Origin: Clostridia bacterium
GTDB lineage: Bacteria; Bacillota; Clostridia; Christensenellales; UBA1242
NCBI GenBank assembly: GCA_017453125.1
Contig: JAFTKS010000003.1
Coordinates: 28,371-92,370 of the forward strand
DNA: 64,000 nucleotides
Direction of reading: 5' to 3'
The translations under genes and the position numbers were made by a program. Under the pieces are notes generated by a model. That model saw nothing but the letters and a program-made list of their open reading frames with translations. It was not told the DNA's origin and did not search any database. This document shows positions 61,001-63,502 of the stretch, in pieces. Every line of letters starts with the position of its first letter. The first letter of the stretch is position 1.

Positions 61001-61836
61001 ATTTCCCTTGTGTGCATTGTCAAAAATTTTGCGAGAATAGCTCAAAATATGATATGAATAAACTTAGTACGATTGTGGATGGGGTCTGGAAAGGAAGCAA
61101 GAAATCCACAGGTGAAAAGGGGGCGATACGATATAGAATAACAGATGCTGTTCCAACGTTTAATGCAACAAAGGCATCAATTGGAGGTATGAGCGGCTTG
61201 TATCTGAAGGATTGGTCAACAATTGCAAATGGACATAAGATAGACGCGGGAGTTTACTTGGATCAAAGCCAACTTACAAAGCAAAATAATATGTATTTAT
61301 GTACAGGCGATTTTAATAGTTGGCTTACTAAGAGTACCTTTAGAGGTAGTGGCACTAAAATAGCAAGGAACACATATTATTTATCATTATCGGATGGAAA
61401 AGCTCCGAGTTATTCGTCAAGCACATATTCTCAGCCTAGATTTACAGAAACTATATATTTAATTCCGACAAATGTATATTATGATAACGTCTATAACAAC
61501 TATCGAGTTATCCCTAATGATTCATTTTTTGAAACATATCTTATTAGTTTTGGAGAAGATCAAAATTTGGGGCTTGGAACAGATTCTAGTGGAACTGGCT
61601 ATAATTATAATGTTCCATTTATGTATTCGGGACTATTTATTGCTGCCAGTCCGGAATACAGAGAATTACTATCATCGTGGGTAAGCAATGGTATTTTGGC
61701 CCAGGATGAAGTTGATATATTATTTAAATTTTGTCGAGACAATTATAGTATATTGTCATTAAGTCCGTCTATTAACATGGATTGGAGTACAAATGGATAT
61801 ACGTACGATGTTTATTGGCAAATTTCGAAAAAATAA
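37018..61836 (+). CDS. Giant membrane-anchored surface protein of InlB B-type repeats, Cys-rich C-terminus
   Basis: A single uninterrupted frame encodes 8,272 residues. AAAAGGTAG precedes the ATG. A cytoplasmic basic tail (1-12) and one membrane helix (~13-36, IIKTLIILIILLLAFMST) act as signal anchor. Most of the rest consists of divergent repeats of the InlB B/Listeria-Bacteroides (Flg_new) type. Each has a beta-hairpin start, a GY.F.GW segment and a closing LYAxW, as in VKLYAQWS, YLYADWKP, FYAYWEKN, LTAIWTRKQYDIYYHLNGG and TLYAVWQTK. Residues ~7660-8006 form a Cys-rich region with CKYC, CALC, CDMC, CGAC and CVHC pairs. A different C-terminal domain follows, ending YWQISKK. There is no LPxTG or S-layer motif, so anchoring is by the N-terminal helix. 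The long rod probably works in adhesion or cell contact (inference). Confidence 0.92.
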   Translation: MGEKRESSERKNLIIKTLIILIILLLAFMSTVLYVYSYPKTTIEFFTVGKNAQGITQTASVKTMRNIKKYSVIGELDPYVVYGHNFEYWSYDRDGLYPYDPNAELDVDYLPLYGQYTRKSLNIRYWIQFEDTYDRVPIYTEPTLFDETITTHYGTIGNYPNAPLLEELTDRMGYHFAGWTTKVAEEEKIEPDDVFGAGVLYSVLSETDIDFYAYWEKNKYQVVTHTGNEYQMKEDGSAPIRKDGKFVIKNNRTEHISSIRYLDNMTLVSNTLVPTLDSRDSTDASGFDHEDTGEYEFVGWYLDPDFTLSVDELDPVVRVFINDSGLEEPYLEYLTYTYSNPNDPESERFVEEHKIPAQFNDETGTYQLHLYSKWERKSYTLTFDNSKWAGSRGQIDSIQVYKNDRHYGKYYNDVYTNATKDTGLFNSLVLYTENGANNITTNGFLNSYSGYRFIGWSLDYNMTDKSVVYQMFDQNDPTSENSDAWYYSNVEYEHTVSEDVKLYAQWSQIKYVYMYEKSGDSLDGGKSIRKPVIVGEWLHLPVYDYSIYDSKIKDMDRYDADLKTLGWRQNDYSEFSGFAVGRNGDGKEYLEEKRNSNGYIFTYDVNQSSVTLTAIWTRKQYDIYYHLNGGTHPNTTGDVVLEENQTGGTAIKYLSDPTREGSIFDGWVRVYDINNEDQIPKDNDTSRNTRYTSLNKFTPRGTAEEIHFYAAWFTNFTILYTTPAGEEVSDPDVFANKNRNPSTYSKVYLPSASATPNRNLKMKVTIGSGNDLVRPGYSFNAWKLKDSNSATGFSTKTLTPGSSYEFNFNPRTKVLEDGSTKTYLICYKSNNANDTIEFEVEDGYIVYLYADWKPNQYVLTIVDTIDNDMKYKYDVIHGQDFSLAGIIPDHSSQNYVYLGLATTPNGEPVYGAGATKIPGTSITGSYTFYAIYKRVAFTVSYIIPAEFTGGTDEPYTPSAGYPGYNSNEVYYYGDRLSFPTPTISDKNLRFETWYYMENGEKVKIPNPSSWTADYSGGSELILYANFVEIKYVMAFEFINPVTNESTKISSLGKDADGKDIEMTIRIGESIGKYYVILLDGVVVGYAHEDAINDEELANNGQTKQSVYDYFDDMLDQFIVDNNILEYTKVGNGLFSVYNGIKKAFDSGVTLNTTNYPQIATGTLLFVSEMKANPVKFFYYSDEAGTESYEKHTGKYFDAVGESITLASPEFTNLGEGVSVRRWYIKDSSGQKKYYDRGASLVGVWADFKTISAMKDYIEWVDGVGYIRIYAETQLIYTIKYYSYNYSANGGEIQLVDTTNIVFNEVTQTINLSDSSILSSILNLNTGLTFNGWRMFNSSGVAVDSASEDKLFNSTMSPNTALFADFVINAYADYSYNVEYYKLVLNDSEFEKVLVDTETMPLISKDKDYSLVGNYESLYALPTTLKDVEYDIAGFDYYGYKIGSTIYNANDLASNKKINLDGKTIQILCYLTRTIGITYTVSRDDGEAFVDSNISGLSSVEYLYVIGYDNLIVSEIYNGEETKVSEIKIKNIKASKKGYTHSGWNDGTSNYVGGDNYTILENAVLSAVFTRPTPQTIGINVQYYDTEGNKLLDSPVYVEKANGSKIQLISTKSNDLKFTSNTHAISAWSYTDQEGNVKTIKDGEDFDVPLLVVEGQLFKFVTILKVKYEINFETYSDSTFPTIIALDGEPRTLSDSDSVTPPTLQNNLKFLYWSYDIDGNAETTDDIIEIGIDDQIQFVMPTENNQVAYNKTEGIGYALHTIPARTGVYIYTFYAVAEDITLNLYVMDKNGNNQLFTITEVPFGKSYSDPRELVTDEILAIENAYGGASGICAWTTDSTKISATDYVDGSGKINLSSLLANIQEINGPRTLYAVWQTKVALNYAPSGSVVASDDNSSDTFAYTGYADGAKPASEYYFVGQEVSFNANIVKLIYYKGYNTVYFDNGSVIVYSGTGNDYYEVSGFRAVFADGNNTIQDYEFDSNGVASFTIGSYPVTITPLAKRLVHRVDFYENLSENETAVKTTYARLGQLNTIALSDFALKDRTNLTFLGYNTQENRDGNIALSNLNGITFEEGDDKNLKLYAIWASSLKATFYFDEESRIAGEDMFSIPLSRTLSIPYATLYDYFNQADGSADNGYLKQIKLQGNPDTYSYNSKNYYLRGFAYGGQVYDMSQLCELPLNSNVDIVVSFERIYTINFIDIGAGADGEDLVLSSTYAILSKNDGLASGVLSSREITDGDTTKVVGAIDTLQFPSAIRTSDYYNADGWQIVDETTTLVIPFDTLATNAHYRILRDGAEDYVVNVALNWSPKEFEIILNYTETPYSVYKDFSSADDVLAYNGWTNMAYEYVLDAEGNSLGVEGSPITLLYGQSFILYFDGEVLENYSIVGWSLSPYKLGLIPENAEDILGQLTDGYYQLSKELINEDGKIVLYPVFDLVANHLVVVSSTNGDYSYSITTDESIINSSMFIENVPGQKTETNEITIAYYHILEIKADKPNTNYWLDNVNNPVVVTKNNVSDTSWQYDSATGIYSLRGDVACDCLDIDENGYYYPHIVEITYVPKTIEVSAYINYTIATKTTDTSTITLSSVGDTTSVLGQITSENCNLANAVVVDILAGNKLKLNLYLSEYYRLDKFLISGDNKIQLEDNCISLDKLDVDEFDKANLEIILVPITYTIDVALQGGTLPSDITFTSDVYEDGTIILVDGVAQVVAGASITIPEPTLEKNLFSYWSVNGTQMPTISQMKVSSNLNIVAMFIQNQFTITYKLSGQPDYELVFVGGDKVWLGTIDGTENGQKIPTADGFARQGWKDVRDESENAYTYMDGASLITAKQNYTFVEVCRGVTVTFSFYNDDTQITLKNSNLANAEYGKAYTLPQESDFVDAKVTGKTIYGFKPSKESSTIFVAGTAVSNIFEQCGYTYSSDNTNIILYAVYFNEYTYSFVYSNTDIQTEYHYVPATAGDGSISGLNQYRLNAVEPTTTEEGKMFVGYTIQVTVGADTFTIYDTDGTTPLVVQPSQLIDLVNPADYGYALNYVYTLYPAFDSDTGTTTFTISYVDPTNSSNLLSVWLTDESAPQDNYTINVYLNKKFYVSSLPTFDYAQLGEKAVWTIASSKVSFKTSNPVSLESDGLVAYKLVGYMLTYVLSDGSTQSARLELSNTEGYNLAVAGASDYTLEPIWEERYAVRYYDFDGNEILETYYDKNSVVTIDTNTSKYSRTGYKFVGYTDQNSYEGYLALCTRELQSTDDYMVFGTSITMTKDYGLYPAMSKVYVLEFDASESTLSGALGDTTLVKTLNNNSTEVYVGCEDIALSKYFEAYYDGDGYAFAGFTLESGKLANDLTSDKIITLYAFNFNDLVVASNESKVIVYVAWQRAEVTVKFVMNAKTQSGERIDTTPYEMTFLYNETIVFNQLEDEGLMNKINALANFTLDRYSLVDGGEGVASVKLVEKDTIIYVEFDYKIIVTYNVSGSQYITDEEGNPLASAPASASYSVGEYVPFYDPNMYLTVAGKTGLYWYARVYDKDENLITLRFFDTTDSEGNVAHLVSASDLTFASDMYEIELILGYEDATYTVNLYYINNLNKLKAEMASETINESNYQKVTYTGAKYGDYLLNIEETGEDSYIITSMFDSAIANKESTTTQITTLNDILQAFDSYGYEFAGSVIVGENGATKDSPRMVLVGSGVEPDEEAFKNYYVVQSYSGANAFEHNIYINYKLIAYQLTLYNYVVERQEDGTYEASDILYESTDFLTTIKIDDREKNFESGNIASATMESKIYLDSFPHSSNTGYDLIGFYSAIYSTGTNEDGEPYIQLHRFINITENTEEWNPTATTDEVGTYYKLKKSTLVFALYSEHVVEVVAKLRSPDTTTDSLAIKVYSGDSALEFEEVTTIEKSSSYVGEDGYTYIDWKIDILYGQWLRIEESSPLPYKSYQMLVDGVDISSEYGDGIRYINTELVGATAASDEYEIVVVFEYLKIDVYMNVDPSAKTQGTVTEIVYKLGDIEYSLLEENLSYVDVTFGSYSYNLVVQLPYGAKIVSLEDISVSSPNYHITQWLVNGSALATTAGIDSITDTTYLKAVYEADDIAIKYLSADGTELQLSASNITGLPLTAKYGSLIKLPYIVVEDTNTVSNAWIIDSKEYLFGQEIYIELETGEDLNGVLNVQAKAIDKYYLVFANGTGLNFTIPQEYTSKNYLTVVNGTVAVDDNYYIHNVSNQVTSSKIEVSGSQIVYGLTKVLPEELRLDKTNADFGGWLGSSNSVFVDSYLFNGSDVTDVENHIITLTTMSSGKMAVNFYVTNPYYDKNATAERPAKETTQYFKFALRSADVENTSSLLDGLSFILEKDATTIPTFYQITNSGSGIIQWNNYFMKDISSGTLLDEYEFYGWAVETENGNAPTTLVITNPSSNATALANVALKYRWANSVTRVLNEEAKENLFELISGNTNFYAVWEKKSTITLSAEKDNDGNTITNGFTITKNYAEGENITLPQNIVSSRDDFKDLQNGYKKWLGWKSTSGNIEFYFGQKDAPYTITSYPPYVMSAPYGDYTFETVWTDGVLAIIDINFDTQKNYFASTMSTAGFGSVSDIKAQVAYPYFNDDSYSYIANTIDASNYITAYQEGSLYQEGQYLDMTKYMSIIERGIYGGIGTRESYFVFNGYFIDKNDDGVYSASDGDTMINKNEDGLYLLQITDAHVANEVLTIKGSWTPVNINVTFHYDRATATNNDAGSRYLVTNRTLTIEDEDGNEEQITIGQYYLTVPFGHKLTLNDGEKTSQIHYYLENVDSSVSEIIDVVNKKDVSYSDLYQFSYWATAEKELGQNGSHPYFFNNKGTNENTISDVVVSDTHLYPVFDDRFIVEFYAPSGYRIDNRLTQYVTEGDTIEIGSILDDYMDTSIIASQGLYYMSSTLNKVYLKDSSGVVDNKIFHKNDFYIYTSASEYGRNRIIIFVEINLAFNAYLPVYGENNSTTLRTHVSFNEGVQQNFKYSLESIFALDESDLTALYGKNAPAFLGWYQADYNAGYYDLNQVCTSSCEVGCELHNVYKISTTPDNAQYVEVVYNNGEYFAIITNANGETYSVQLTAQNGALSVSFYAKLISTATIMLGDATDVKISKYGRLIYNGASDSNYGVYYGISSQTDKSITFYSVYGSSYSPSVSISLNDGYTVRDIVSASKTTDAQGKISWTESTIVDANTQVTVEENKKLLSVADKFDLQELDNSNNYKLRLSRSTTAMQDGGVSVGHYINVSNILGDEAIRFIIHIEVLRFTVNYTYDTSLFGAVTYFESTWKNITNATGSFRVSSQNYIYENTAEVSTYDFDYAFDSSNGVVTIENVPYGIKLQMGATPLSAMALVRHFAGWQVANGYNAGSIEKLEQIITPNQIVSEQLVRTYTFSAQSEKNIIDTITYEFVINTSGLDEAWINVIEEARSNGVPITLRTKGSQSEYVYIWTPNGTTNGYIGTAFEAGTNVTGLLTSINDAYAAQFNKYSQSDDGAIINSIEILMNYFWFDSSWSTYVADESEKCKLDSSKQLYFNENGQVTLFTWLTPALLVSANSRIIDYTTDVALSTNIKRASINLSGQDKNSYLDFGNGMIKIASSDTVNITAVPEQPGTIHNGYSIDKWSVSDTATGDVVLSESTSTTLENLALTNSNFYIVNESKLRPEMRITADVMINKYTITYYNADGTSVIATNEVGYDKELAAAGYTQYSPTLDYLSTSTRIPFFDLSTTALDKNASGDIIKFNHLDDDTASNYGEYKYIFSHWSKALGGTALALSTPIAQVLAGEYQNYNLYAVYEECIKINYVLYKNLNNTVVETSSIFAYLPKPNNNNVFVDQFGNEYEDSLALHSVYTLIQQHNPRFEFEIAISENKESLKDRFGNNKIDESSSNGLYKTITTSVRTLSEVVGNSTEKEFNVYPQVDYTLQAKVDDTQIQYTVSTFGGTMNLMFATDYYYSLKVSNLIKYIDQSSGKETYSSVLNILPNSSSNLAFWKIIKTLDATKSIEEDLCHISTNGWNWFSDCIVTPHYNATLTLGKDVKGQGTVAFTGTYSRYTTVSLVQERQRYLMPGSAGIAGDGLNDGDVQNLPLKIVVDSTDVKKFNVVSIKDGSVLYSANYTITGNVELSEFRWRLTFDNATSKILESGEEYILSDNDGNVTISPVIFTKEVKIVLRDFAIANRDDIEDASSLMTISASSTLVSKNMTLPGGMTYAPNVSMSQADSVAKLFFKDLETGVADQTIYLQAIFTTDAFSRLSGNVENFRWQKFDGAWVDITDTDYLDAYNNGTLEIRFACDWKEYNVTFASLGSYSADQFAETYVNGFAVSNATNNNSTINIVDYINNGKYSGALKTQTIKLFHGDKIKYNYALETMEVYRNDTLLYNISYTGSTYFNQGWVELGGNNSDGKISKINPLDVNSDTERLVTNSLNFAMWLENRKEIRVSANTNNVDRIIAGHGSVNVKVSNLKGDTDADYTLENPRASQVYYKNDNLGASTKITLIASENNYKHTFTQYTYANGTILGGNGNELQYTGTTDAQILVWFDAKDSESRFVIVDGVNGVRYYISTYNGYSIDYTKGSSASIKVTDIFGKNTEVITVNYQAGVDSGRTLYARANYKINDILLASTTGSVGINNNVLDPNLTLDFKAPPTSISVNDKTSYVMKFEEVLAYVSFNVKLHITEYDSSNNETTRDVTGSEIGKYINLKESSSNVSVNSSTGVVKYTIQNYNVNNGFGSYYNVQERSFILGRNNSGAESTSLEDEIYFENSGTYLLSRMTVYPKGFTIEDKSLMTTDWYIKGGQPIDGGAFFDLLNGGGNASEYDLYIYLVEDTHISISFIHSLPYDSDLDLVGLKTNILSDASNSASEYAIDSSSNKSTEGTSSMQLKFNYFNEEDNTIEETADNWNKEGLSVYVSGTTLNFRGPKGSPIGHISVEIFDDIFEFEGWYVYFHQGYNVCPDMETLSVKAHEQTSYYQAYTLNSAINVGNAGVVALSSDCTIMLKTTRKPITLYTTTGQDTWWENTISDTSATIAGDKTTTPAGDKTTTPPIQDKDLSTYLKDDYLVNNGFRKRSNTKITVAPSGLVVAIPLDYNSDGRNLTESLYNTAENTQTNATWMNYSKYIRGGMIISIADEDANQRASDIVQRLSSITTLTARRGVSTSVSFDYTPYGDPNTGNIYPSAIAVIKGGTTSGNTYGNAKLGEGKYSEMLEGFNAVLSGADTWSFVRVPAGDADILTNFDINENDGKDDNNYHEYVTINFAEIIDDKGTKKSLGLFNFMAEDSSNVLHLSRWITSEENLKDKQQIKSYVSYNILKDTKTRLYGGLYIPGDSVNTTKSEKFYSQVELKFLYMGNETYTIQNNKVPVLDGYKILDQNGNELQIISFTTENPTVELVLSDYAGKTITIVPVWTPKKIFKVTINDSKQGVSDNSITTYVIEGDTFKFQPKGSASRQTLATGVSGSNVSPSSTISQYVYKSGSYIFAGFTERTETSYMYPIIDMDSNATDSEFDKFGMLRVVESGNAYYVNFHETNYRNALSAYTLEFAPTSDITLNAIWVQYGYKITYSFDYILHIEDENYTFDGTGYVLDKNAANAGETNGTTHSYGNYLAVMPFPVYISYKYSGVDKDKYPSSAFEIDKYYYSDIPFEAKSRIAFHSNAMTRAMADTKGKLQDKLVLTTVYYSLNHKCDSTSHECSTENANIVCDPFEQWTCDVVEKDTQHLKEIFMGYDCKYCTFKNQQKIGEEEVRVPAYTKNYLDTTEHYLDNGIWKTRPVRVYDYTTHFEAIKCGNLRCSKTLKIQQKAHDWRIVQITQQQTCSQPEKATRRCALCDLIQKDYETKGCLPHSSSSIKVLKAVACHEGWWRPTSAGGDWKIVAEFINKGGYYFDEDCDGYVSGLTPVASVVQEGVNNVKRAKNLLVNTTYHFYDCDMCNKRIVTQKYVDYDHKMNTNKVCYDYNKICTASGSAYYECGACHKNMQSLTREHEYTIQIRYAETSSKGGYLHNNPNAIVSSARYTDAYFPCVHCQKFCENSSKYDMNKLSTIVDGVWKGSKKSTGEKGAIRYRITDAVPTFNATKASIGGMSGLYLKDWSTIANGHKIDAGVYLDQSQLTKQNNMYLCTGDFNSWLTKSTFRGSGTKIARNTYYLSLSDGKAPSYSSSTYSQPRFTETIYLIPTNVYYDNVYNNYRVIPNDSFFETYLISFGEDQNLGLGTDSSGTGYNYNVPFMYSGLFIAASPEYRELLSSWVSNGILAQDEVDILFKFCRDNYSILSLSPSINMDWSTNGYTYDVYWQISKK
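58048..58095 (+). repeat. 24-bp tandem repeat encoding AGDKTTTP twice
   Basis: Two 24-base units differ only in their last base. They encode a Thr/Pro linker inside the giant protein, just before a new segment (PIQDKDLSTYLKDDY). This could vary in copy number by slippage. Confidence 0.8.
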
Positions 61837-61843
61837 TAACAAC

Positions 61844-61877
61844 AAAAAAACAAAGCAAATATTTGCTTTGTTTTTTT
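61844..61877. terminator. Bidirectional terminator after the giant gene
   Basis: CAAAGCAAATATTTGCTTTG is a perfect palindrome flanked by A7 and T7. It separates the giant gene from the converging gene at 61894. Confidence 0.92.
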
Positions 61878-61893
61878 GTTCATTATGTAAAAA

Positions 61894-62649
61894 TTAAGAC
61901 AATTCCATTTCGTTATCGGAATTTTTCGTATAATCAAAATTTTGATTTAAGTTTATTTCGCGTATTGATGTAGATAAAAGCATAAGTGAATTTAGTTGAT
62001 CTTGTGTACAGTTTTGAATAGTGTCGCTTGACAAAATCCATTCTGGATAAAATTCGCTTCCTATCATATTTGAATAATAGTCTCTTTCTTCTGGCAGTAC
62101 TTTGTCTAAATCGCTTTCGGAAAATATTGATTTTTCTACGCAAAAACTTTGCATAAGGGATTCAAAAGTATCTTTGTCTATTGCTAAGTATGTCATCATT
62201 TGGTCATCAGTTATTACAGACAATCTATATCCGTTAATCGTACCTTCTTTAGAAAACCAAGGATAGAAAATTGAACAATCTTCAAGCATGTTGATGCTAT
62301 AAGATGAAATTTCTTGAAGGTTGTTTTCTGTAGGTTCGTTGTGATATTTCTCTTGAAATTCTTTTCCCAATTTCTCAAATTCTTCGATTACTAGTTCTGG
62401 TGTGATTTCTTCTGGTCTAGATGGTGTTTGTGTGATTGTAGTTTCAGTTGATGTTGGTTCTTGTGTTTTTGGTTCGTTTACTTTTTGCTCGGTACAAGCG
62501 GTTGCTCCTGAAATGAGTGCAGCAGCTGCTAGTCCTGCTGAAGCAAGTTTAATTCCCATTTTCTTGTCTTCAAGCCAGTTCTTTATCTCTTCTGCTTTTT
62601 TTGGATCGCGTTTTAATGATCCGATTTTTTCAAATATTTTATTATTCAT
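61894..62649 (-). CDS. Exported protein with N-terminal anchor, unknown function
   Basis: I do not recognise a family. The product has 251 residues. Residues 1-31 are hydrophilic and charged (IFEKIGSLKRDPKKAEE). Residues ~32-50 are hydrophobic (MGIKLASAGLAAAALISG) and end in ATAC, which looks like a weak lipobox. A Thr/Pro/Glu-rich linker runs to ~80 (TSTETTITQTPSRPEE), then a mixed globular part without catalytic motif. The first ATG has GGGGGAAAA at good distance. An internal Met31 would give a textbook lipoprotein signal but has only a weak site. A promoter at 62708-62736 supports transcription. The gene lies between the giant surface gene and the 23S leader. Confidence 0.8.
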   Translation of the reverse strand: MNNKIFEKIGSLKRDPKKAEEIKNWLEDKKMGIKLASAGLAAAALISGATACTEQKVNEPKTQEPTSTETTITQTPSRPEEITPELVIEEFEKLGKEFQEKYHNEPTENNLQEISSYSINMLEDCSIFYPWFSKEGTINGYRLSVITDDQMMTYLAIDKDTFESLMQSFCVEKSIFSESDLDKVLPEERDYYSNMIGSEFYPEWILSSDTIQNCTQDQLNSLMLLSTSIREINLNQNFDYTKNSDNEMELS

Positions 62650-62707
62650 ATCTTTTCCCCCAATCTTTAATAATTATTTGAAAGTCTAATTATTATTAGA
62701 TATTTTC

Positions 62708-62736
62708 ATTATAAGTCACGCAAGAGCAAAAGTCAA
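62708..62736 (-). promoter_or_regulatory. SigA-type promoter of the 251-residue protein gene
   Basis: On the minus strand, TTGACT (62731-62736) and TATAAT (62708-62713) are separated by 17 bases. Confidence 0.8.
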
Positions 62737-62750
62737 TACCCAATTTTTAG

Positions 62751-62778
62751 AAAAATCCCCATTGCGTAGGGGATTTTT
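62751..62778. terminator. Orphan hairpin with flanking A/T tracts
   Basis: AAAAATCCCC pairs with GGGGATTTTT around ATTGCGTA. No gene of either strand ends right beside it; it may isolate the rRNA region from the leftward gene. Confidence 0.65.
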
Positions 62779-62799
62779 CTTGTTTTACGAATAGTTTTT

Positions 62800-63227
62800 T
62801 AAGAAGATTCAAGATTCTATATTAGTAATATAATATATTATATTATTATATATACAATATATATAAAAGAAAAAATTTTTTAAATATATACATAATGACT
62901 GTCAAAGAGAAAAGATGAAAGACTATATTGTGTAATGCGACATCATTACCAGGTGGTTGGAGTTTTGAGAAGTGATTTTTTGTGATTTAGGGGTTGTGAA
63001 AGGTGGGGTGGAGGTGTTTTCGGGGCTGAATTTCTAGTTTTGGAAAAGATTTTTATGGAATTTGTGGGCTCGAAGACTGATGAGAAGTGTCGTTTTGGGG
63101 TGTTCTAAACATCATTTTTTATACTTTTTTGGGGTTTTGGAGAGTAAAAAAAGAAACACTCGGGCGGGTGGGGTAAAAATAGGCAAAAAAAAGTTAAAAA
63201 TTTTTTAAAAAACTTTTCAAAAAAGTG
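62800..63227. other. Non-coding stretch: TA-rich block followed by G-rich block
   Basis: 62800-62890 is nearly pure alternating A and T. 62950-63180 is strongly G-skewed on the plus strand, with G4 runs at 62990, 63005, 63022, 63097, 63131 and 63170, and GGGCGGGTGGGG at 63162-63173. No open frame or known RNA was recognised. Confidence 0.6.
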
Positions 63228-63257
63228 TTGACGGGGGTTATTTTAAAGTGTTATACT
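63228..63257 (+). promoter_or_regulatory. Promoter of the 23S rRNA gene
   Basis: TTGACG (63228-63233), an 18-base spacer and TATACT (63252-63257) precede the 23S leader by design distance. An A/T-rich stretch (63180-63225) upstream could act as an UP element. Confidence 0.75.
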
Positions 63258-63502
63258 AACGTTGCAATCAATCGAGAGGTTGAGTTCATCACTTCTAACT
63301 GATTGCAAGAGTACATTGACAACTGCATATTTATTAACAAATATACTAAACGAGTAAAGTTAAGTTTTGAAAATTTTTCAAAAGATGACTAAACGAGAGT
63401 AATACAAAAAACAATTCACGAATGCAATAATTTTGCAAGAGTAAAGAGTTCAATCGTTGTATCAAATATTAGTTAACAAATCTAAGGAATTCGATTAAAA
63501 TA
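63258..63502 (+). other. Structured leader of the 23S rRNA transcript
   Basis: GCAATCA and TGATTGC pair to make a long stem near the 5' end. ACATTGACAACTGCATA resembles the segment found just before 23S in Bacillota rRNA spacers. Direct repeats ACTAAACGAG flank a TTTTGAAAA/TTTTTCAAAA hairpin. These fit processing and antitermination functions. No tRNA is present. Confidence 0.65.

Noticed and set aside
60000..61836. Possibility that the Cys-rich tip is a separate gene
   Set aside because: The frame is continuous, no start with a binding site is evident, and no stop separates it from the stalk.
61700..61836. Search for an LPxTG-type sorting signal at the end of the giant protein
   Set aside because: The end reads YDVYWQISKK, with no LPxTG motif or hydrophobic tail.
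63258..63502. tRNA gene in the 23S leader
   Set aside because: No cloverleaf with a GTTC-type T arm could be built; the hairpins fit a processing leader instead.
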